In this document: piece after piece, positions 13,102 to 21,345 of the stretch
How the letters are laid out: each line of letters begins with the position of its first letter
Numbering within the stretch: the first letter of the stretch is position 1
Source: Caldilineaceae bacterium
GTDB lineage: Bacteria; Chloroflexota; Anaerolineae; Caldilineales; Caldilineaceae
Assembly: GCA_014879855.1 (NCBI GenBank)
Contig: JACSRH010000393.1
Location: 1-29,062 of the forward strand
Length of the DNA stretch: 29,062 nucleotides
Reading direction: 5' to 3'
Notes under the pieces: model-generated
Told to the model about the DNA's origin: nothing
The model's database searches: none
The model's input: only the letters and a program-made list of their open reading frames with translations
Made by a program: the position numbers and the translations under genes

Positions 13102-14100
13102 TCAGCCTTCATCGTCTTGCATCGTGCGATCTGGCGCAAGGCGGACGTGACGACCCCATAAATCTTCGGCAATGGCCAGCGCGTCGCAATTGACCCCATA
13201 CATGGCAAAGTACTCACAAACACGGCGCACATCCCGTTGGAAGATGCGGTAAGCGTTGTGGTTGCTTTCGCTCAGCGTTACCTGCGGAAAGTCGATCAGC
13301 GTGACCTTTCCTTCCCAGTACAGAATATTATAGGCCGACAAATCGCCGTGGATCATGCCGTGCTGCAACATCAGCTCGATATTGCGTACAACTTCGGCGA
13401 AAAGCGGCTGCGTTTCTGCTTCGGTCAGGGTGACGCCGTGAAGCACGGGCGCCGGATGCATAGGTGCGCCCACAAAATCCATCAAAATCGCGTTGTCACC
13501 CACGCCCACCGGCAGGGGTACGGCTGCACCCAGGGCGTGTAGCCGCTGCAAAGTCACATATTCGTGCATCAGCCAGGAGACATGCGTCAACTCGGCGCCG
13601 AAGTTCGTCTTGTTGCGCACCGCGCGCATCTCACGGTTGTCGCGATCTTTGACGGGTAGGCCTAGGCTATTGAGCAATTCGCGCCCTTCACGATACATCT
13701 TATCGTTGCGCAGATTGCGAAACTGGCGTGGGCGGTAGACTTTGGCGGCGATATAGGCAATGGGTAGATGCGGCGTCGCCTTGCACAGATAGACATTCGC
13801 CTCTTTGCCGCCCTTTACCAGCGCCAGCACGTCCTCAATCAGCGCCTGCGTGAAGAAAGGTTCGAGCGACGCTTGCAGCCAGATCGCTTCATAACGGGCG
13901 GGTTTATAGGTGATGCGGAACGCCCCTTCTTGTGCATGAGGCGTTTCGGCTAGATCAGCAGTGATCTGCTGTGCTGTCTTTTTCGCCTTGCGGGACTTCT
14001 TGCCTGTCTGACGGTTGATCGTAGGTTCCTCGGGGGCGATGCCAAAACGCGCTGCGATCCCATCGAATTCATCAGCATAATTGTTGTAATCAAAAGACAC
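13102..14100 (-). CDS. RIO1-family atypical serine kinase
   Basis: A 332-residue RIO kinase. The nucleotide loop is KGGKEANVYLC (96-106), typical of RIO1. The ATP-anchoring Lys is Lys120 in IAAKVYRP. The catalytic loop is HGDLSAYN (251-258) with Asp253 and Asn258, and the metal-binding Asp270 lies in LIDFPQ. RIO kinases act in ribosome maturation in eukaryotes and archaea; the role of bacterial members is poorly known. A basic N-terminal region (about 30-45) and an acidic C-terminus flank the kinase core. The start is GTG (14100-14098), with aggag 9-10 bases upstream. A leader of about 330 bases containing a short peptide gene and two terminators separates the coding region from its likely promoter, so expression may be attenuated. 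Confidence 0.92.
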   Translation of the reverse strand: MSFDYNNYADEFDGIAARFGIAPEEPTINRQTGKKSRKAKKTAQQITADLAETPHAQEGAFRITYKPARYEAIWLQASLEPFFTQALIEDVLALVKGGKEANVYLCKATPHLPIAYIAAKVYRPRQFRNLRNDKMYREGRELLNSLGLPVKDRDNREMRAVRNKTNFGAELTHVSWLMHEYVTLQRLHALGAAVPLPVGVGDNAILMDFVGAPMHPAPVLHGVTLTEAETQPLFAEVVRNIELMLQHGMIHGDLSAYNILYWEGKVTLIDFPQVTLSESNHNAYRIFQRDVRRVCEYFAMYGVNCDALAIAEDLWGRHVRLAPDRTMQDDEG

Positions 14101-14190
14101 GGTGTGGTCTCCTGGATGATGTGTATATCACACAAGTGAAACTTTCCCGTGGTGATTATCAGGGTGGTGAAGGGGGTAATCATCTTCCCC

Positions 14191-14228
14191 AAATAAAAAA
14201 GCCACGGACAATCGGAGCCCGTGACTTT
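14191..14228 (-). terminator. Intrinsic terminator T2 in the RIO kinase leader
   Basis: Read on the minus strand, gtcacggg pairs with tccgtggc (8 bp with two G-U pairs) around a nine-base loop, followed at once by TTTTTTATTT. It ends about 90 bases before the RIO kinase start codon. It is the second of two tandem terminators. Confidence 0.75.
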
Positions 14229-14252
14229 TCGGCGGTGCATAACGCGCCAGAC

Positions 14253-14287
14253 AAAAAAGCCGCGAGCCACATGCAGGCCCACGGCTT
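14253..14287 (-). terminator. Intrinsic terminator T1 after the leader peptide
   Basis: On the minus strand gccgtgggcc pairs with ggctcgcggc over 10 bp (two wobble pairs), with a seven-base loop, flanked by AA and TTTTTT. It begins 27 bases after the stop codon of the 21-codon ORF. That spacing suits either attenuation or simple termination. Confidence 0.8.
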
Positions 14288-14313
14288 GACATACTTGTTA
14301 CGGCAGTCGAGCG

Positions 14314-14379
14314 TTAGAATAAGGGCAGACGCATGGCGAGCAGGATCAGATTAGGCAGAGCAATGACTTGCGCTTTCAT
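14314..14379 (-). CDS. 21-residue Leu/Ile-rich leader-like peptide
   Basis: A 21-codon ORF starting MKAQVIALPN and ending AMRLPLF. Six Leu, two Ile and one Val make nine of 21 residues branched-chain. Its ribosome binding site aaggagg is perfect and 7 bases from the ATG. A good promoter (14441-14468) lies about 60 bases upstream, and two intrinsic terminators follow, T1 only 27 bases past the stop. This is the layout of a transcription-attenuation leader for branched-chain amino acid supply, but the next gene is a RIO kinase rather than a biosynthetic enzyme. Alternatives are a small hydrophobic membrane peptide, possibly toxin-like, or a short stand-alone transcript. No antiterminator pairing was worked out. 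Confidence 0.6.
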   Translation of the reverse strand: MKAQVIALPNLILLAMRLPLF

Positions 14380-14440
14380 TTTTGATCCTCCTTTCCAGGT
14401 CTCTATTTCCTGACGCTGCCAATACGATAACAACGCGTTG

Positions 14441-14468
14441 AGTATAGCATGCAACGTTACACTGACAA
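14441..14468 (-). promoter_or_regulatory. Sigma70-type promoter for leader peptide and RIO kinase
   Basis: On the minus strand TTGTCA (14468-14463) is followed after 16 bases by TATACT (14446-14441). A TG one base before the -10 box gives an extended -10 element. Each hexamer differs from consensus at one base. It starts about 25 bases after the stop codon of the FecR-domain gene. Confidence 0.7.
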
Positions 14469-14491
14469 AATCCAAGGAATGTTTAGAATAT

Positions 14492-17098
14492 TCATGGTTC
14501 TGACGTAACCTCAGCCATTTGCGAGTTGCTGTCGGCCTCACTCACAACAGATGCAGGCGTCGGCGTAGCCGTCGCTGGTGGCGTAGCCGTCGCTGGTGGA
14601 TCAGTGGCGGTTGGCAGCGCCAGTGTCGGCGTATTGGTGGGGGGCGGAGGCGTCGGCGTAGCCGTCGCCGGTGGATTCGTGGCGGTTGGCGGTGCAGCCG
14701 CTGTTGGTGCAGCCGCATTGACAGCCTCTGCAGGCATCGACGCAGCAGTCGCCGGCGGATTGGTGGCGGTGGCGGTTGGCGGCGCCAGTGTCGGCGTGTT
14801 GGTGGGGGGCGGAAGCGTCGGCGTGTTGGTCGGCGTATCGCTGGCGCCATTGATAGGCGCAGTGCCAGATCCTGCCACCGATATGGGCGTCGCTGTCGCT
14901 GCTACCACTACCACTACATTGGTAGGTGTTGATGTAGCAACAGTCGGCGCCGGCGTCGGCGTGAACGTAGCGGTTGGCGTCACCGGGGTGGAAGTCGCCG
15001 TGGGTATGGCAATGGTCGGCGCCGGCGTCGGCGTCGGCGTGAACGTGGCGCTCGGCGTCACGGAGGTAGAAGTCGCCGTGGATGTGGCGGTGACCGGAGC
15101 CTGCGTCGCCGTAGCCGTCGGCGTCGGCGTGAACGTGGCGCTCGGCATCAAGGAGGTGGGAGTCGCCGTGGATGTGGCGGTGGCCGGAGCCTGCGTCGCC
15201 GTCGCCGTCGGCGTCGGCGTGAACGTAGCGATTGGCGTCACGGAGGTGGAAGTCGCCGTGGATGTGGCGGTGGCCGGAGTCTGCGTCGACGTAGCCGTCG
15301 GCGTCGGCGTCGGCGTGAACGTGGCGCTCGGCATTACGGAAGTGGGAGTCCCCGTGGATGTGGCGGTGGCCGGAGCCTGCGTCGGCGTCGGTGTAAACGT
15401 AGCGGTTGGCCACACAGGGGCGAAAGTCGCTATATTGGTGGCGGTGGCAAGCGTCGGTGTTTCTGTAATGGCTGGTGCGTCAGTCGGCGTGGGCGTCACT
15501 AAAGGTAGTGATAGCCGTGTACTGGTCGCAGTCGGCGCCAGGGCAATTAACTTTGTTCCGGTGGCAGTTGGTGTAACTACGACTGGCGCAAGCAAGATTG
15601 GCGTTGCCGTCACCGATGGCATTGTGGTTGGCGCAACAATCAGGAAACTGATTGGCGGCGTTGTTGCTGTGGGGCGAGCGCTTATCTGTGTCACAACTGG
15701 CAAAGTTGCGGTTGCTGTCGGCGTATGAACAAACGGCGGCTGCGCATTTGAGCCAACAGCCGGTGTAGAAGTTGGTGTAGAAGTGGCGGGAGCAGGCGGC
15801 AACACCTGAATTTCCGCCGCCGCCACCGTAACAATCGCATCGCCGGTTTCGTCAAGCGCCGCTACATTCACCGCAAAGAGACCAGGTTGCTCCAGAGGCG
15901 CCGCCGCTGTCCATGTACCGGCCGCCGTCACCGTCGTGGTGACCAGAGGCGTGTTCTCGATCAGCACCTGCATAGTGGAGCCTGGCGAACCAGTGCCGTT
16001 TACAACTAGCGTGGTGTTCTTCCCACTGTCATTGACGGCAATCTCTCCCACTGTGAAGAGCGCACCTGCATTGGCCACTGCAGCCGCGGCGAAATCCGGT
16101 GTGGCTTGAACCAGAGGACTGCTTTCATCGCCAAGGTCAACAGCAGGAGGAATTGGCGCAGGCGCGTGCGGCGCTAGTTCGAGTGGTGACGCATCCGGAG
16201 TTTGCACTTCCTGTGGAATCTCTGGCCGTGCCGCCGGTGCAGTCGATTGCACCTGAGCGATTTGCCCCGGCCCTTCCTCGATGGGAGCAATGTCGCGCAC
16301 GATCATAACGCGCCCGCCAAACTCTGCGGATTTTCCTGCCACGACTTCGTAAATTGTGCCTTGGGTTTCCACGAGCGCGCTGTGATTGAGCGCGGTTACG
16401 ACAGCGCGCTCCGGGGAAAGTGCACTGATTTGAAAGTCGTTATCCTGTACAAATGCACGGATGCCGCCTGCGCTGATCACATAAACGCCGCTGGTGGGCT
16501 GCTCCGTAAATGTACGATGGCGCACTTCCCCTTCCATCACGTGCAATTCGACATTGTATTCGCCGCGTGCATCGTTGAGCGTTACCAACTCCACCTGGGC
16601 GCCAGGCAGGACCTCAGAAACCTGCTGGGGAAATGGCTCCAGCTGAACAGAGCCAGTGCGCACAATCATCTGGTCTCCGGCCATCAGGTTAAATTGCTCA
16701 CCGGCGTGATAGACCTGGTACGTGTCATCGCGTGCGGCGAGGACAACGACCTCGCCAGCCGGCACCACTGCCGCGAGCGTCGGCAATTGAGTTTGCGTTG
16801 GCGCGAAGATACTGGAAACCGCCACGAGCATCAACGCAGCAAAAGCAACCGTGCTGAAGGCAATCACCATAGGGCGCGCGTGGATGCTTGCGATCCACTC
16901 GCCTAAGCGTTGGACCATCTGAGCAAACGGCGATCTACTTGTGCCTTGACCATAGATGGTCTGCACCTCCGCCAGCACGCGCTGTGTCAACCGGTCGCTG
17001 CCTTCTGGCACAATATCCGGGTTAGAAAAAAATTTATCAAACAACGCCTGAACTTGAGCGTCGCCAAACGCTTCAAGTCGTTGTGGACGGTCGGTCAT
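14492..17098 (-). CDS. FecR-domain membrane protein with Thr/Pro-rich repeat stalk
   Basis: An 868-residue protein from ATG 17098. Residues 1-75 are cytoplasmic and resemble the head of anti-sigma-type proteins, without a clear zinc motif. One membrane helix spans about 77-98. A FecR-like domain (about 115-265) has the typical [18 protein letters not shown] and VMEGEVRHR beta repeats. An Ig-like strand domain (about 355-440) follows. The last 400 residues are almost only Thr, Pro, Ala and Ser, with repeating TATFTPTPT, and look like a surface stalk. No sigma factor gene is adjacent, so a sensing role like FecR is inference. Start choice is uncertain: MTDRPQRL has ggaga 13-14 bases upstream, and the frame is open to 17176. 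Confidence 0.75.
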   Translation of the reverse strand: MTDRPQRLEAFGDAQVQALFDKFFSNPDIVPEGSDRLTQRVLAEVQTIYGQGTSRSPFAQMVQRLGEWIASIHARPMVIAFSTVAFAALMLVAVSSIFAPTQTQLPTLAAVVPAGEVVVLAARDDTYQVYHAGEQFNLMAGDQMIVRTGSVQLEPFPQQVSEVLPGAQVELVTLNDARGEYNVELHVMEGEVRHRTFTEQPTSGVYVISAGGIRAFVQDNDFQISALSPERAVVTALNHSALVETQGTIYEVVAGKSAEFGGRVMIVRDIAPIEEGPGQIAQVQSTAPAARPEIPQEVQTPDASPLELAPHAPAPIPPAVDLGDESSPLVQATPDFAAAAVANAGALFTVGEIAVNDSGKNTTLVVNGTGSPGSTMQVLIENTPLVTTTVTAAGTWTAAAPLEQPGLFAVNVAALDETGDAIVTVAAAEIQVLPPAPATSTPTSTPAVGSNAQPPFVHTPTATATLPVVTQISARPTATTPPISFLIVAPTTMPSVTATPILLAPVVVTPTATGTKLIALAPTATSTRLSLPLVTPTPTDAPAITETPTLATATNIATFAPVWPTATFTPTPTQAPATATSTGTPTSVMPSATFTPTPTPTATSTQTPATATSTATSTSVTPIATFTPTPTATATQAPATATSTATPTSLMPSATFTPTPTATATQAPVTATSTATSTSVTPSATFTPTPTPAPTIAIPTATSTPVTPTATFTPTPAPTVATSTPTNVVVVVAATATPISVAGSGTAPINGASDTPTNTPTLPPPTNTPTLAPPTATATNPPATAASMPAEAVNAAAPTAAAPPTATNPPATATPTPPPPTNTPTLALPTATDPPATATPPATATPTPASVVSEADSNSQMAEVTSEP
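14963..15410 (-). repeat. Degenerate 78-96 bp tandem repeat coding for Thr/Pro stalk
   Basis: The gtgaacgt(a/g)gcg block recurs at 14963, 15041, 15131, 15221 and 15317, and in altered form near 15395. The periods are 78, 90, 90, 96 and about 78 bases. All are multiples of six, which suggests slippage of internal hexamers (gtcggc) without loss of frame. Each unit encodes about 26-32 residues around [29 protein letters not shown] text, given here only in outline. Confidence 0.85.
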
Positions 17099-17189
17099 AG
17101 CTTTTGACCGTTCTCCAGTCGGCAGAATCCTGTCTGCTACTACACTCTCTACGACGACATCATTACGTGAACACAAACTTGTCGATCAC

Positions 17190-17211
17190 TTATTAGTATT
17201 ATCGCTAATAA
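17190..17211. promoter_or_regulatory. AT-rich inverted repeat upstream of FecR-domain gene
   Basis: ttattag (17190-17196) and ctaataa (17205-17211) form a 7-bp inverted repeat with an 8-base spacer, about 92 bases before the FecR-domain start. The spacing, with arm centres about 15 bases apart, fits a dimeric regulator site. A convincing promoter was not found around it. Confidence 0.35.
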
Positions 17212-17345
17212 TGACCAAATCATGCGGTGACGTTGGGAAATCGTAGTTGAGTAGCACAATTGTAGTATAAATTTCCAAAGCAAACAACTTGAGTGAGCAG
17301 ATTGCCAGAACCGTCAAAGCGGCGCGTGCCCTTCCTCTTGCACGC

Positions 17346-18173
17346 TCACTCCTTGGATAGCCAGCAACGAGCCGTTGCGTGGATCAGCGCCAGTGCATCG
17401 TAGGCGCCGTCGGCCTGGCCTTTCTCGAAATCGTTGGCGATCGTGCCCATCTGATTGGTGACGTGGGCAAAGCAAATGACTGGCTGCCGCCGCGCTTGCG
17501 CACAGGCATAAAGGGCCGCTGCCTCCATCTCCACGGCGAGGATGCCTTCAGCCTGAGCCTGTCTCACAGCAAAGGCTGTCTCACGGAAAGGAGCGTCCGT
17601 TGTCCAGGTTGCACCACGGTGGACAGGCTGTGCAAGACCGGTGAACGCACCGTCGAGCAGTCGGCTGAGCTGGCTATCCAAATGAGCATAGTCCGATGGC
17701 GGCAGGTAATGATAGCTGACGCCTTCATCGCGCAGCGCCTTCTCGATCAGCACAAAGAAGGGCGGAACTTGCGCCAATGGCGAAATTTGTCCGGACGAAG
17801 TCACGCTGATCAGCATCCGGCAGCCGGAGGCGAACATTTCCTCTGCCACCAGCACGGCAAAAGCGGCGCCCACCGCGCAGCCTACGATGCCAAAGTCGAT
17901 GCCCTCCCAGGTGAAATCATGCAACGATGTGTGATAACAAGCCCAGTATGGATTCAACTTAGCCTGCTCGGTTGCGACCAGATAACGTACGATGTCACCG
18001 TCCGGATCGAGCACGCAGATTTTGGGGATCTGGCCGTCGGGAATCGCTTTTTGCCGTCTTGCCTCGCGCAGCAAATTCTCTGGCGCAAAAACCGACGGCT
18101 CGGCAAATCGCTTGAAGCGTAAGATCGGCGGCGTATCTCCACTTGCTTGAAAAAAGTCATCAGCCATCTTCAT
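17346..18173 (-). CDS. Purine/uridine nucleoside phosphorylase-family protein
   Basis: A protein of about 275 residues in the PNP/UDP phosphorylase family, which splits nucleosides with phosphate to free base and pentose 1-phosphate. Visible hallmarks are the glycine-rich GIVGCAVGAAFAVLVAEE segment, a SVTSSGQI strand, WTTDAPFRET, and the ribose-binding GILAVEMEAAALYA with its Glu-Met-Glu. The specificity (purine or uridine) cannot be settled; the first strand of the core looks divergent. The start is uncertain: ATG 18173 (MKMADDFF) has only a weak gatgagaat before it, ATG 18167 is close, and the frame is open to 18233. It lies alone, divergent from the thioesterase-hflX pair across about 300 bases. 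Confidence 0.85.
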   Translation of the reverse strand: MKMADDFFQASGDTPPILRFKRFAEPSVFAPENLLREARRQKAIPDGQIPKICVLDPDGDIVRYLVATEQAKLNPYWACYHTSLHDFTWEGIDFGIVGCAVGAAFAVLVAEEMFASGCRMLISVTSSGQISPLAQVPPFFVLIEKALRDEGVSYHYLPPSDYAHLDSQLSRLLDGAFTGLAQPVHRGATWTTDAPFRETAFAVRQAQAEGILAVEMEAAALYACAQARRQPVICFAHVTNQMGTIANDFEKGQADGAYDALALIHATARCWLSKE

Positions 18174-18398
18174 GCCATTCTCATCTGCATTCTCAGTTCT
18201 GTTGTCAACGAGCCGCACCGCTGCCAAAGCCAAAGCGGCACGGGCGGCATGTTGTATGGAATACTATACTCGATAAGCCGAGCGTTCAGTAGTGCAGATC
18301 TGCTCGCCGCACGAGAGAAGACGACGCCAACCGCGACGCACTGCGCCGGGGAAGCTTTTTGCCAGCATTCTGACGCACAACCGCAGTCCATGCGCAGG

Positions 18399-18427
18399 TT
18401 GACGAAACTGAGCAGGTTCTTTATGCT
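18399..18427 (+). promoter_or_regulatory. Probable sigma70 promoter for thioesterase-hflX
   Basis: TTGACG (18399-18404) and TATGCT (18422-18427) are 17 bases apart, 70 bases before the thioesterase ATG. The -35 box has one mismatch and the -10 box two. The rest of the 18174-18497 gap shows a perfect palindrome gcagatctgc (18294-18303) and no gene. Confidence 0.5.
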
Positions 18428-18497
18428 TAGCAGTTGCGAGTAAGAAGTCAGAACCTGCCGCGTGGAGGCGGTGCATTCCGGCAATGAAGAACTAATC

Positions 18498-18941
18498 ATG
18501 AGCGAATTACTGGCCGAGTTTCCGGTGATCATCGAAATCCCGGTTGCGTGGGGCGAGATGGATGCCTTTCAGCATGTCAACAACATTGTCTATTTCCGCT
18601 ACTTCGAGAGTGGACGCATCGCCTATCTCGAACGCACAGGACTGATGGCGGCAATGACAGAACATGGCGTCGGGCCGATTCTGGCTTCGGCATCCTGCAA
18701 GTTCAAGTTTCCGTTGACTTATCCGGATCGTGTGTTGGTCGGTGTGCGGGTTGGCGACATCGGCGCTGATCGCTTCGCCATGCACTACCGAGTGGTCAGC
18801 ACACGACATAATCGGGTTGCCGCCGAAGGTGAAGGCGTCATCGTCGCCTACGATTATCAGAATCAGTGCAAGGCGGTTTTGCCCGCTATCGTGTGCGCGC
18901 GCATCGAGGCAGTCGAAGCGCGCGCAGTTCAGGAAAATTAA
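18498..18941 (+). CDS. Hotdog-fold acyl-CoA thioesterase (4HBT/YbgC type)
   Basis: A 147-residue single hotdog domain that probably hydrolyses acyl-CoA thioesters. The N-terminal VAWGEMDAFQHVNNIVYFRYFE holds the 4HBT signature, with the catalytic Asp in MDAFQHVNN; it is followed by the long helix ESGRIAYLERTGL. The substrate is unknown. I chose ATG 18498; an in-frame GTG at 18462 would add 12 residues and neither has a strong ribosome binding site. The stop is 5 bases before the hflX ATG, so the two form an operon. This pairing does not by itself suggest a shared pathway. Confidence 0.88.
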   Translation: MSELLAEFPVIIEIPVAWGEMDAFQHVNNIVYFRYFESGRIAYLERTGLMAAMTEHGVGPILASASCKFKFPLTYPDRVLVGVRVGDIGADRFAMHYRVVSTRHNRVAAEGEGVIVAYDYQNQCKAVLPAIVCARIEAVEARAVQEN

Positions 18942-18946
18942 AATTC

Positions 18947-20368
18947 ATGACGAATTCAAATTCATCTCAATCGCAGAGTTCGCTTGCCAGTGACGGCCGC
19001 GATCACCAACGCGTCGTGCGCGATGAGGCGGGTCTGGTCTCGACCGCACCTATCGCACAGCGCGCAGTGCTGGTCGGCGTCGAATTGCAGAACCAGCCAA
19101 CGCTTCTGACGTTAGAAGATTCGTTGGATGAACTGGCGTTGTTGGCGAAAACCGCGGGTGTGCGTGCGATTGCCCGCATCACACAACGGCTTGAATCGCC
19201 TAACCCTGCCACCTTGATCGGCTCTGGCAAAGTCGAGGAGCTGCGCATGGCCGTGACCGAACTGGACGCCAACGTCGTGATCTTTGACGACGAGCTGTCG
19301 CCGCGCCAGCAGCGCGAGTTGGAGAAGGAGCTGGGGGAGGAGGTCAACGTAGTGGATCGCACCGCGTTGATCCTTGACATCTTTGCACGACACGCCCGCA
19401 CGCATGAAGGCGCTGTGCAAGTGGAGCTGGCGCAATATGAGTATCGGCTGCCGCGTCTGACCCGCGCCTGGACGCATCTGGCGCGCCAGGCGGGTGGGCG
19501 CGCTGGCGGTGCGTCTGGCGGCGTCGGCGTGCGCGGTCCTGGTGAGACGCAGTTGGAGGTCGACCGCCGCGAGATCAATCGACGCATTGCGTTTTTGAAG
19601 CAGCAGTTGGCGGAGATCAGCCAGCATCGCGAGCACTATCGGAATCAACGCCGCCAATCTGCGCTGCCAGTGGTGGCGGTCGTCGGTTACACGAATGCGG
19701 GCAAAAGCACGCTGCTCAATGCCATTGCTAACGCCGATGTCGTGGCCGAAGACCAGCTCTTCGCCACGCTCGACCCCACCACACGCCGTGTGAGGCTGCC
19801 GAGCGACCGGCTGGCGCTTTTCTCTGACACAGTGGGCTTTATTCAGAAATTGCCCACCATGCTCGTGGCTGCTTTCCGCTCTACGCTGGAGGAAGTCAAC
19901 GAAGCCGACCTGCTCGTGCATGTCGTCGACATCTCGCACGCCAACATGGAAGAGCAGATCGCTGCGGTTGAAGAAATTCTGGACGATCTGGGCGCCTCGA
20001 CCAAACCCGTCGTCGTCGCCTTGAATAAGATCGACCGGCTTGACCGCACGGACCCGGAGGACGCGCATCTGCTGGAGCAGGCTCTATCCGATAATCCCCA
20101 TGCGGTGCTGATCAGCGCGGCCAATGGAACCGGACTTGACCGGCTGCTGGTCGCCGTGGATGAGGCGTTACGCGAACAGATGATGTTGATCGATGCGCTG
20201 ATTCCCTATACGCGCGGGGATCTCGTCGCCATGTTGCACGAAAACGGCCTTGTCGAAGCGGAGACACACACCGAACACGGCACGCATGTGGTCGGACGTC
20301 TGCCAATTGAGTTGGTGGGGCGATTGGCGCCCTACTGGACGGCGAATCAGCAGAGCGAGGAAACGTAA
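18947..20368 (+). CDS. hflX: Ribosome-associated GTPase HflX
   Basis: A 473-residue HflX GTPase, which binds the 50S subunit and can split stalled ribosomes under stress. The HflX N-terminal domain (about 35-180) carries NPATLIGSGKVEEL and FDDELSPRQQRELEKEL. A glycine-rich linker and GPGETQLEVDRR follow. The G domain has G1 GYTNAGKST (about 246-254), DPTTR as G2, DTVGF as G3 and NKID as G4. A C-terminal domain of about 90 residues ends the protein. The first 30 residues are Ser/Gln-rich and unconserved in look. ATG 18947 is preceded by aggaaaa and sits 5 bases after the thioesterase stop. A terminator follows at 20421. Confidence 0.96.
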   Translation: MTNSNSSQSQSSLASDGRDHQRVVRDEAGLVSTAPIAQRAVLVGVELQNQPTLLTLEDSLDELALLAKTAGVRAIARITQRLESPNPATLIGSGKVEELRMAVTELDANVVIFDDELSPRQQRELEKELGEEVNVVDRTALILDIFARHARTHEGAVQVELAQYEYRLPRLTRAWTHLARQAGGRAGGASGGVGVRGPGETQLEVDRREINRRIAFLKQQLAEISQHREHYRNQRRQSALPVVAVVGYTNAGKSTLLNAIANADVVAEDQLFATLDPTTRRVRLPSDRLALFSDTVGFIQKLPTMLVAAFRSTLEEVNEADLLVHVVDISHANMEEQIAAVEEILDDLGASTKPVVVALNKIDRLDRTDPEDAHLLEQALSDNPHAVLISAANGTGLDRLLVAVDEALREQMMLIDALIPYTRGDLVAMLHENGLVEAETHTEHGTHVVGRLPIELVGRLAPYWTANQQSEET

Positions 20369-20420
20369 GCGCGCCAGCCAAAAGGGCCAGGACAGAGAGG
20401 TTTAGAGAAGTCAACATGCC

Positions 20421-20457
20421 AGACGCCGAGCTTTTTCAAAAAACTCGGCGTCTTTAT
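20421..20457 (+). terminator. Intrinsic terminator of hflX
   Basis: agacgccgag (20421-20430) pairs with ctcggcgtct (20444-20453). The inner loop ctttttcaaaaaa can pair further, and TTTATTTA follows on the plus strand. It lies 53 bases past the hflX stop and just before the convergent kinase-pyrophosphorylase stop. Confidence 0.9.
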
Positions 20458-20464
20458 TTATTCA

Positions 20465-21319
20465 TCATGACATCACTTTGCGCCGTGTGATCAGGCTGAC
20501 GATCTCCTCGGCGCTGGTTTCGATTGGTTTATCGGTAGTGTCGACCACGTGGAAGCCCTGCTGATAAAAGAAGTGGTTGGCCGCGCGCATTTCGTCCAGC
20601 ACGGATTGGCGGTCAACATAGCCTTCTTCGCGGATGCCAGAACGCGACGCTCGATACCGTCGATGCGCCATCAATTGCGCCGGCTCGATCACCAGGCCGA
20701 CGACTTTGTGTGGAATGACTTGCGCTAACTCCTGCGGTGGCGGCACGCCTGGGACAAATGGGACATTGGCGGTTTTCCAGCCCAGGATCGACAGGTACAT
20801 GCTCAGAGGGGTCTTGCCCACACGCGAGAGGCCGAGCAGCACGATCTCCGCTTTTGGGAGATCCTCCACACGCTTCCCATCGTCGTGCGCCACGGTGAAT
20901 TCGATCGCTTCCACGCGTTCAAAATAGGCGCGGCGCATCTGATGATACAGCCCCGGCTGTTGCAGCGGCTGCATGCCAAGTTCGCGCGTCAGATGTTCTT
21001 CTAAGGGGCCGGCGAGATCGAAGGTGACGATGCCGGCGCGGGCGGCCTCCGTCACTAACAGGCGACGAAAGTCGTGCTTCACCATCGTGTGCAGGATGAT
21101 CGCGCCGGGAATACCCGTCGCACGCCGGATCACATCGCGAACCCGATCTTCGCTAGCGACTTTTGTTTCAACGTGCAAGGGTACGTCGACGTCAGGAAAT
21201 TGCGCCAGCACCGTGCGCGCCAACAGATCGCCCGTGGCGCCTGTGCCGCCGGAAACGACAAAAATGGGCGGCCCTTTGTGCACGGCTTTGCTGTGACGAT
21301 CCTCGCTGAATTCCACCAT
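20465..21319 (-). CDS. ppsR: PEP synthase/PPDK regulatory kinase-pyrophosphorylase (DUF299)
   Basis: A 284-residue protein of the bifunctional regulator family that inactivates PEP synthase or pyruvate phosphate dikinase by ADP-dependent threonine phosphorylation and reactivates it by Pi-dependent dephosphorylation. The N-terminal half starts at PPIFVVSGGTGATGDLLART. The central P-loop is GLSRVGKT (163-170) in the family context LGLSRVGKTPLSMYLS. The C-terminal GYVDRQSVLDEM and EEIVSLI are also typical. No PPDK or PEP synthase gene is in the window, so its target is inferred. ATG 21319 follows ggagg at 11 bases. An in-frame TTG at 21340 would add seven residues. A small damaged gene lies directly upstream. 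Confidence 0.92.
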   Translation of the reverse strand: MVEFSEDRHSKAVHKGPPIFVVSGGTGATGDLLARTVLAQFPDVDVPLHVETKVASEDRVRDVIRRATGIPGAIILHTMVKHDFRRLLVTEAARAGIVTFDLAGPLEEHLTRELGMQPLQQPGLYHQMRRAYFERVEAIEFTVAHDDGKRVEDLPKAEIVLLGLSRVGKTPLSMYLSILGWKTANVPFVPGVPPPQELAQVIPHKVVGLVIEPAQLMAHRRYRASRSGIREEGYVDRQSVLDEMRAANHFFYQQGFHVVDTTDKPIETSAEEIVSLITRRKVMS

Positions 21320-21345
21320 GAAGCTGCCTGCCTCCGACAAACGAA

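Noticed and set aside
14963..15410. CRISPR-like regular spacing
   Set aside because: The repeats are coding, degenerate and continuous, with no unique spacers and no cas genes nearby.
14526..15728. 400-residue plus-strand open frame of Val/Gly/Ala repeats
   Set aside because: It mirrors the Thr/Pro repeat of the FecR-domain gene. The repeat keeps several frames open, and the FecR frame alone continues into a recognisable domain.
21192..21345. C-terminal part of the small minus-strand frame inside ppsR
   Set aside because: After the A6 run the translation becomes Arg/His/Gln-rich and overlaps ppsR, so it is out-of-frame shadow rather than coding.
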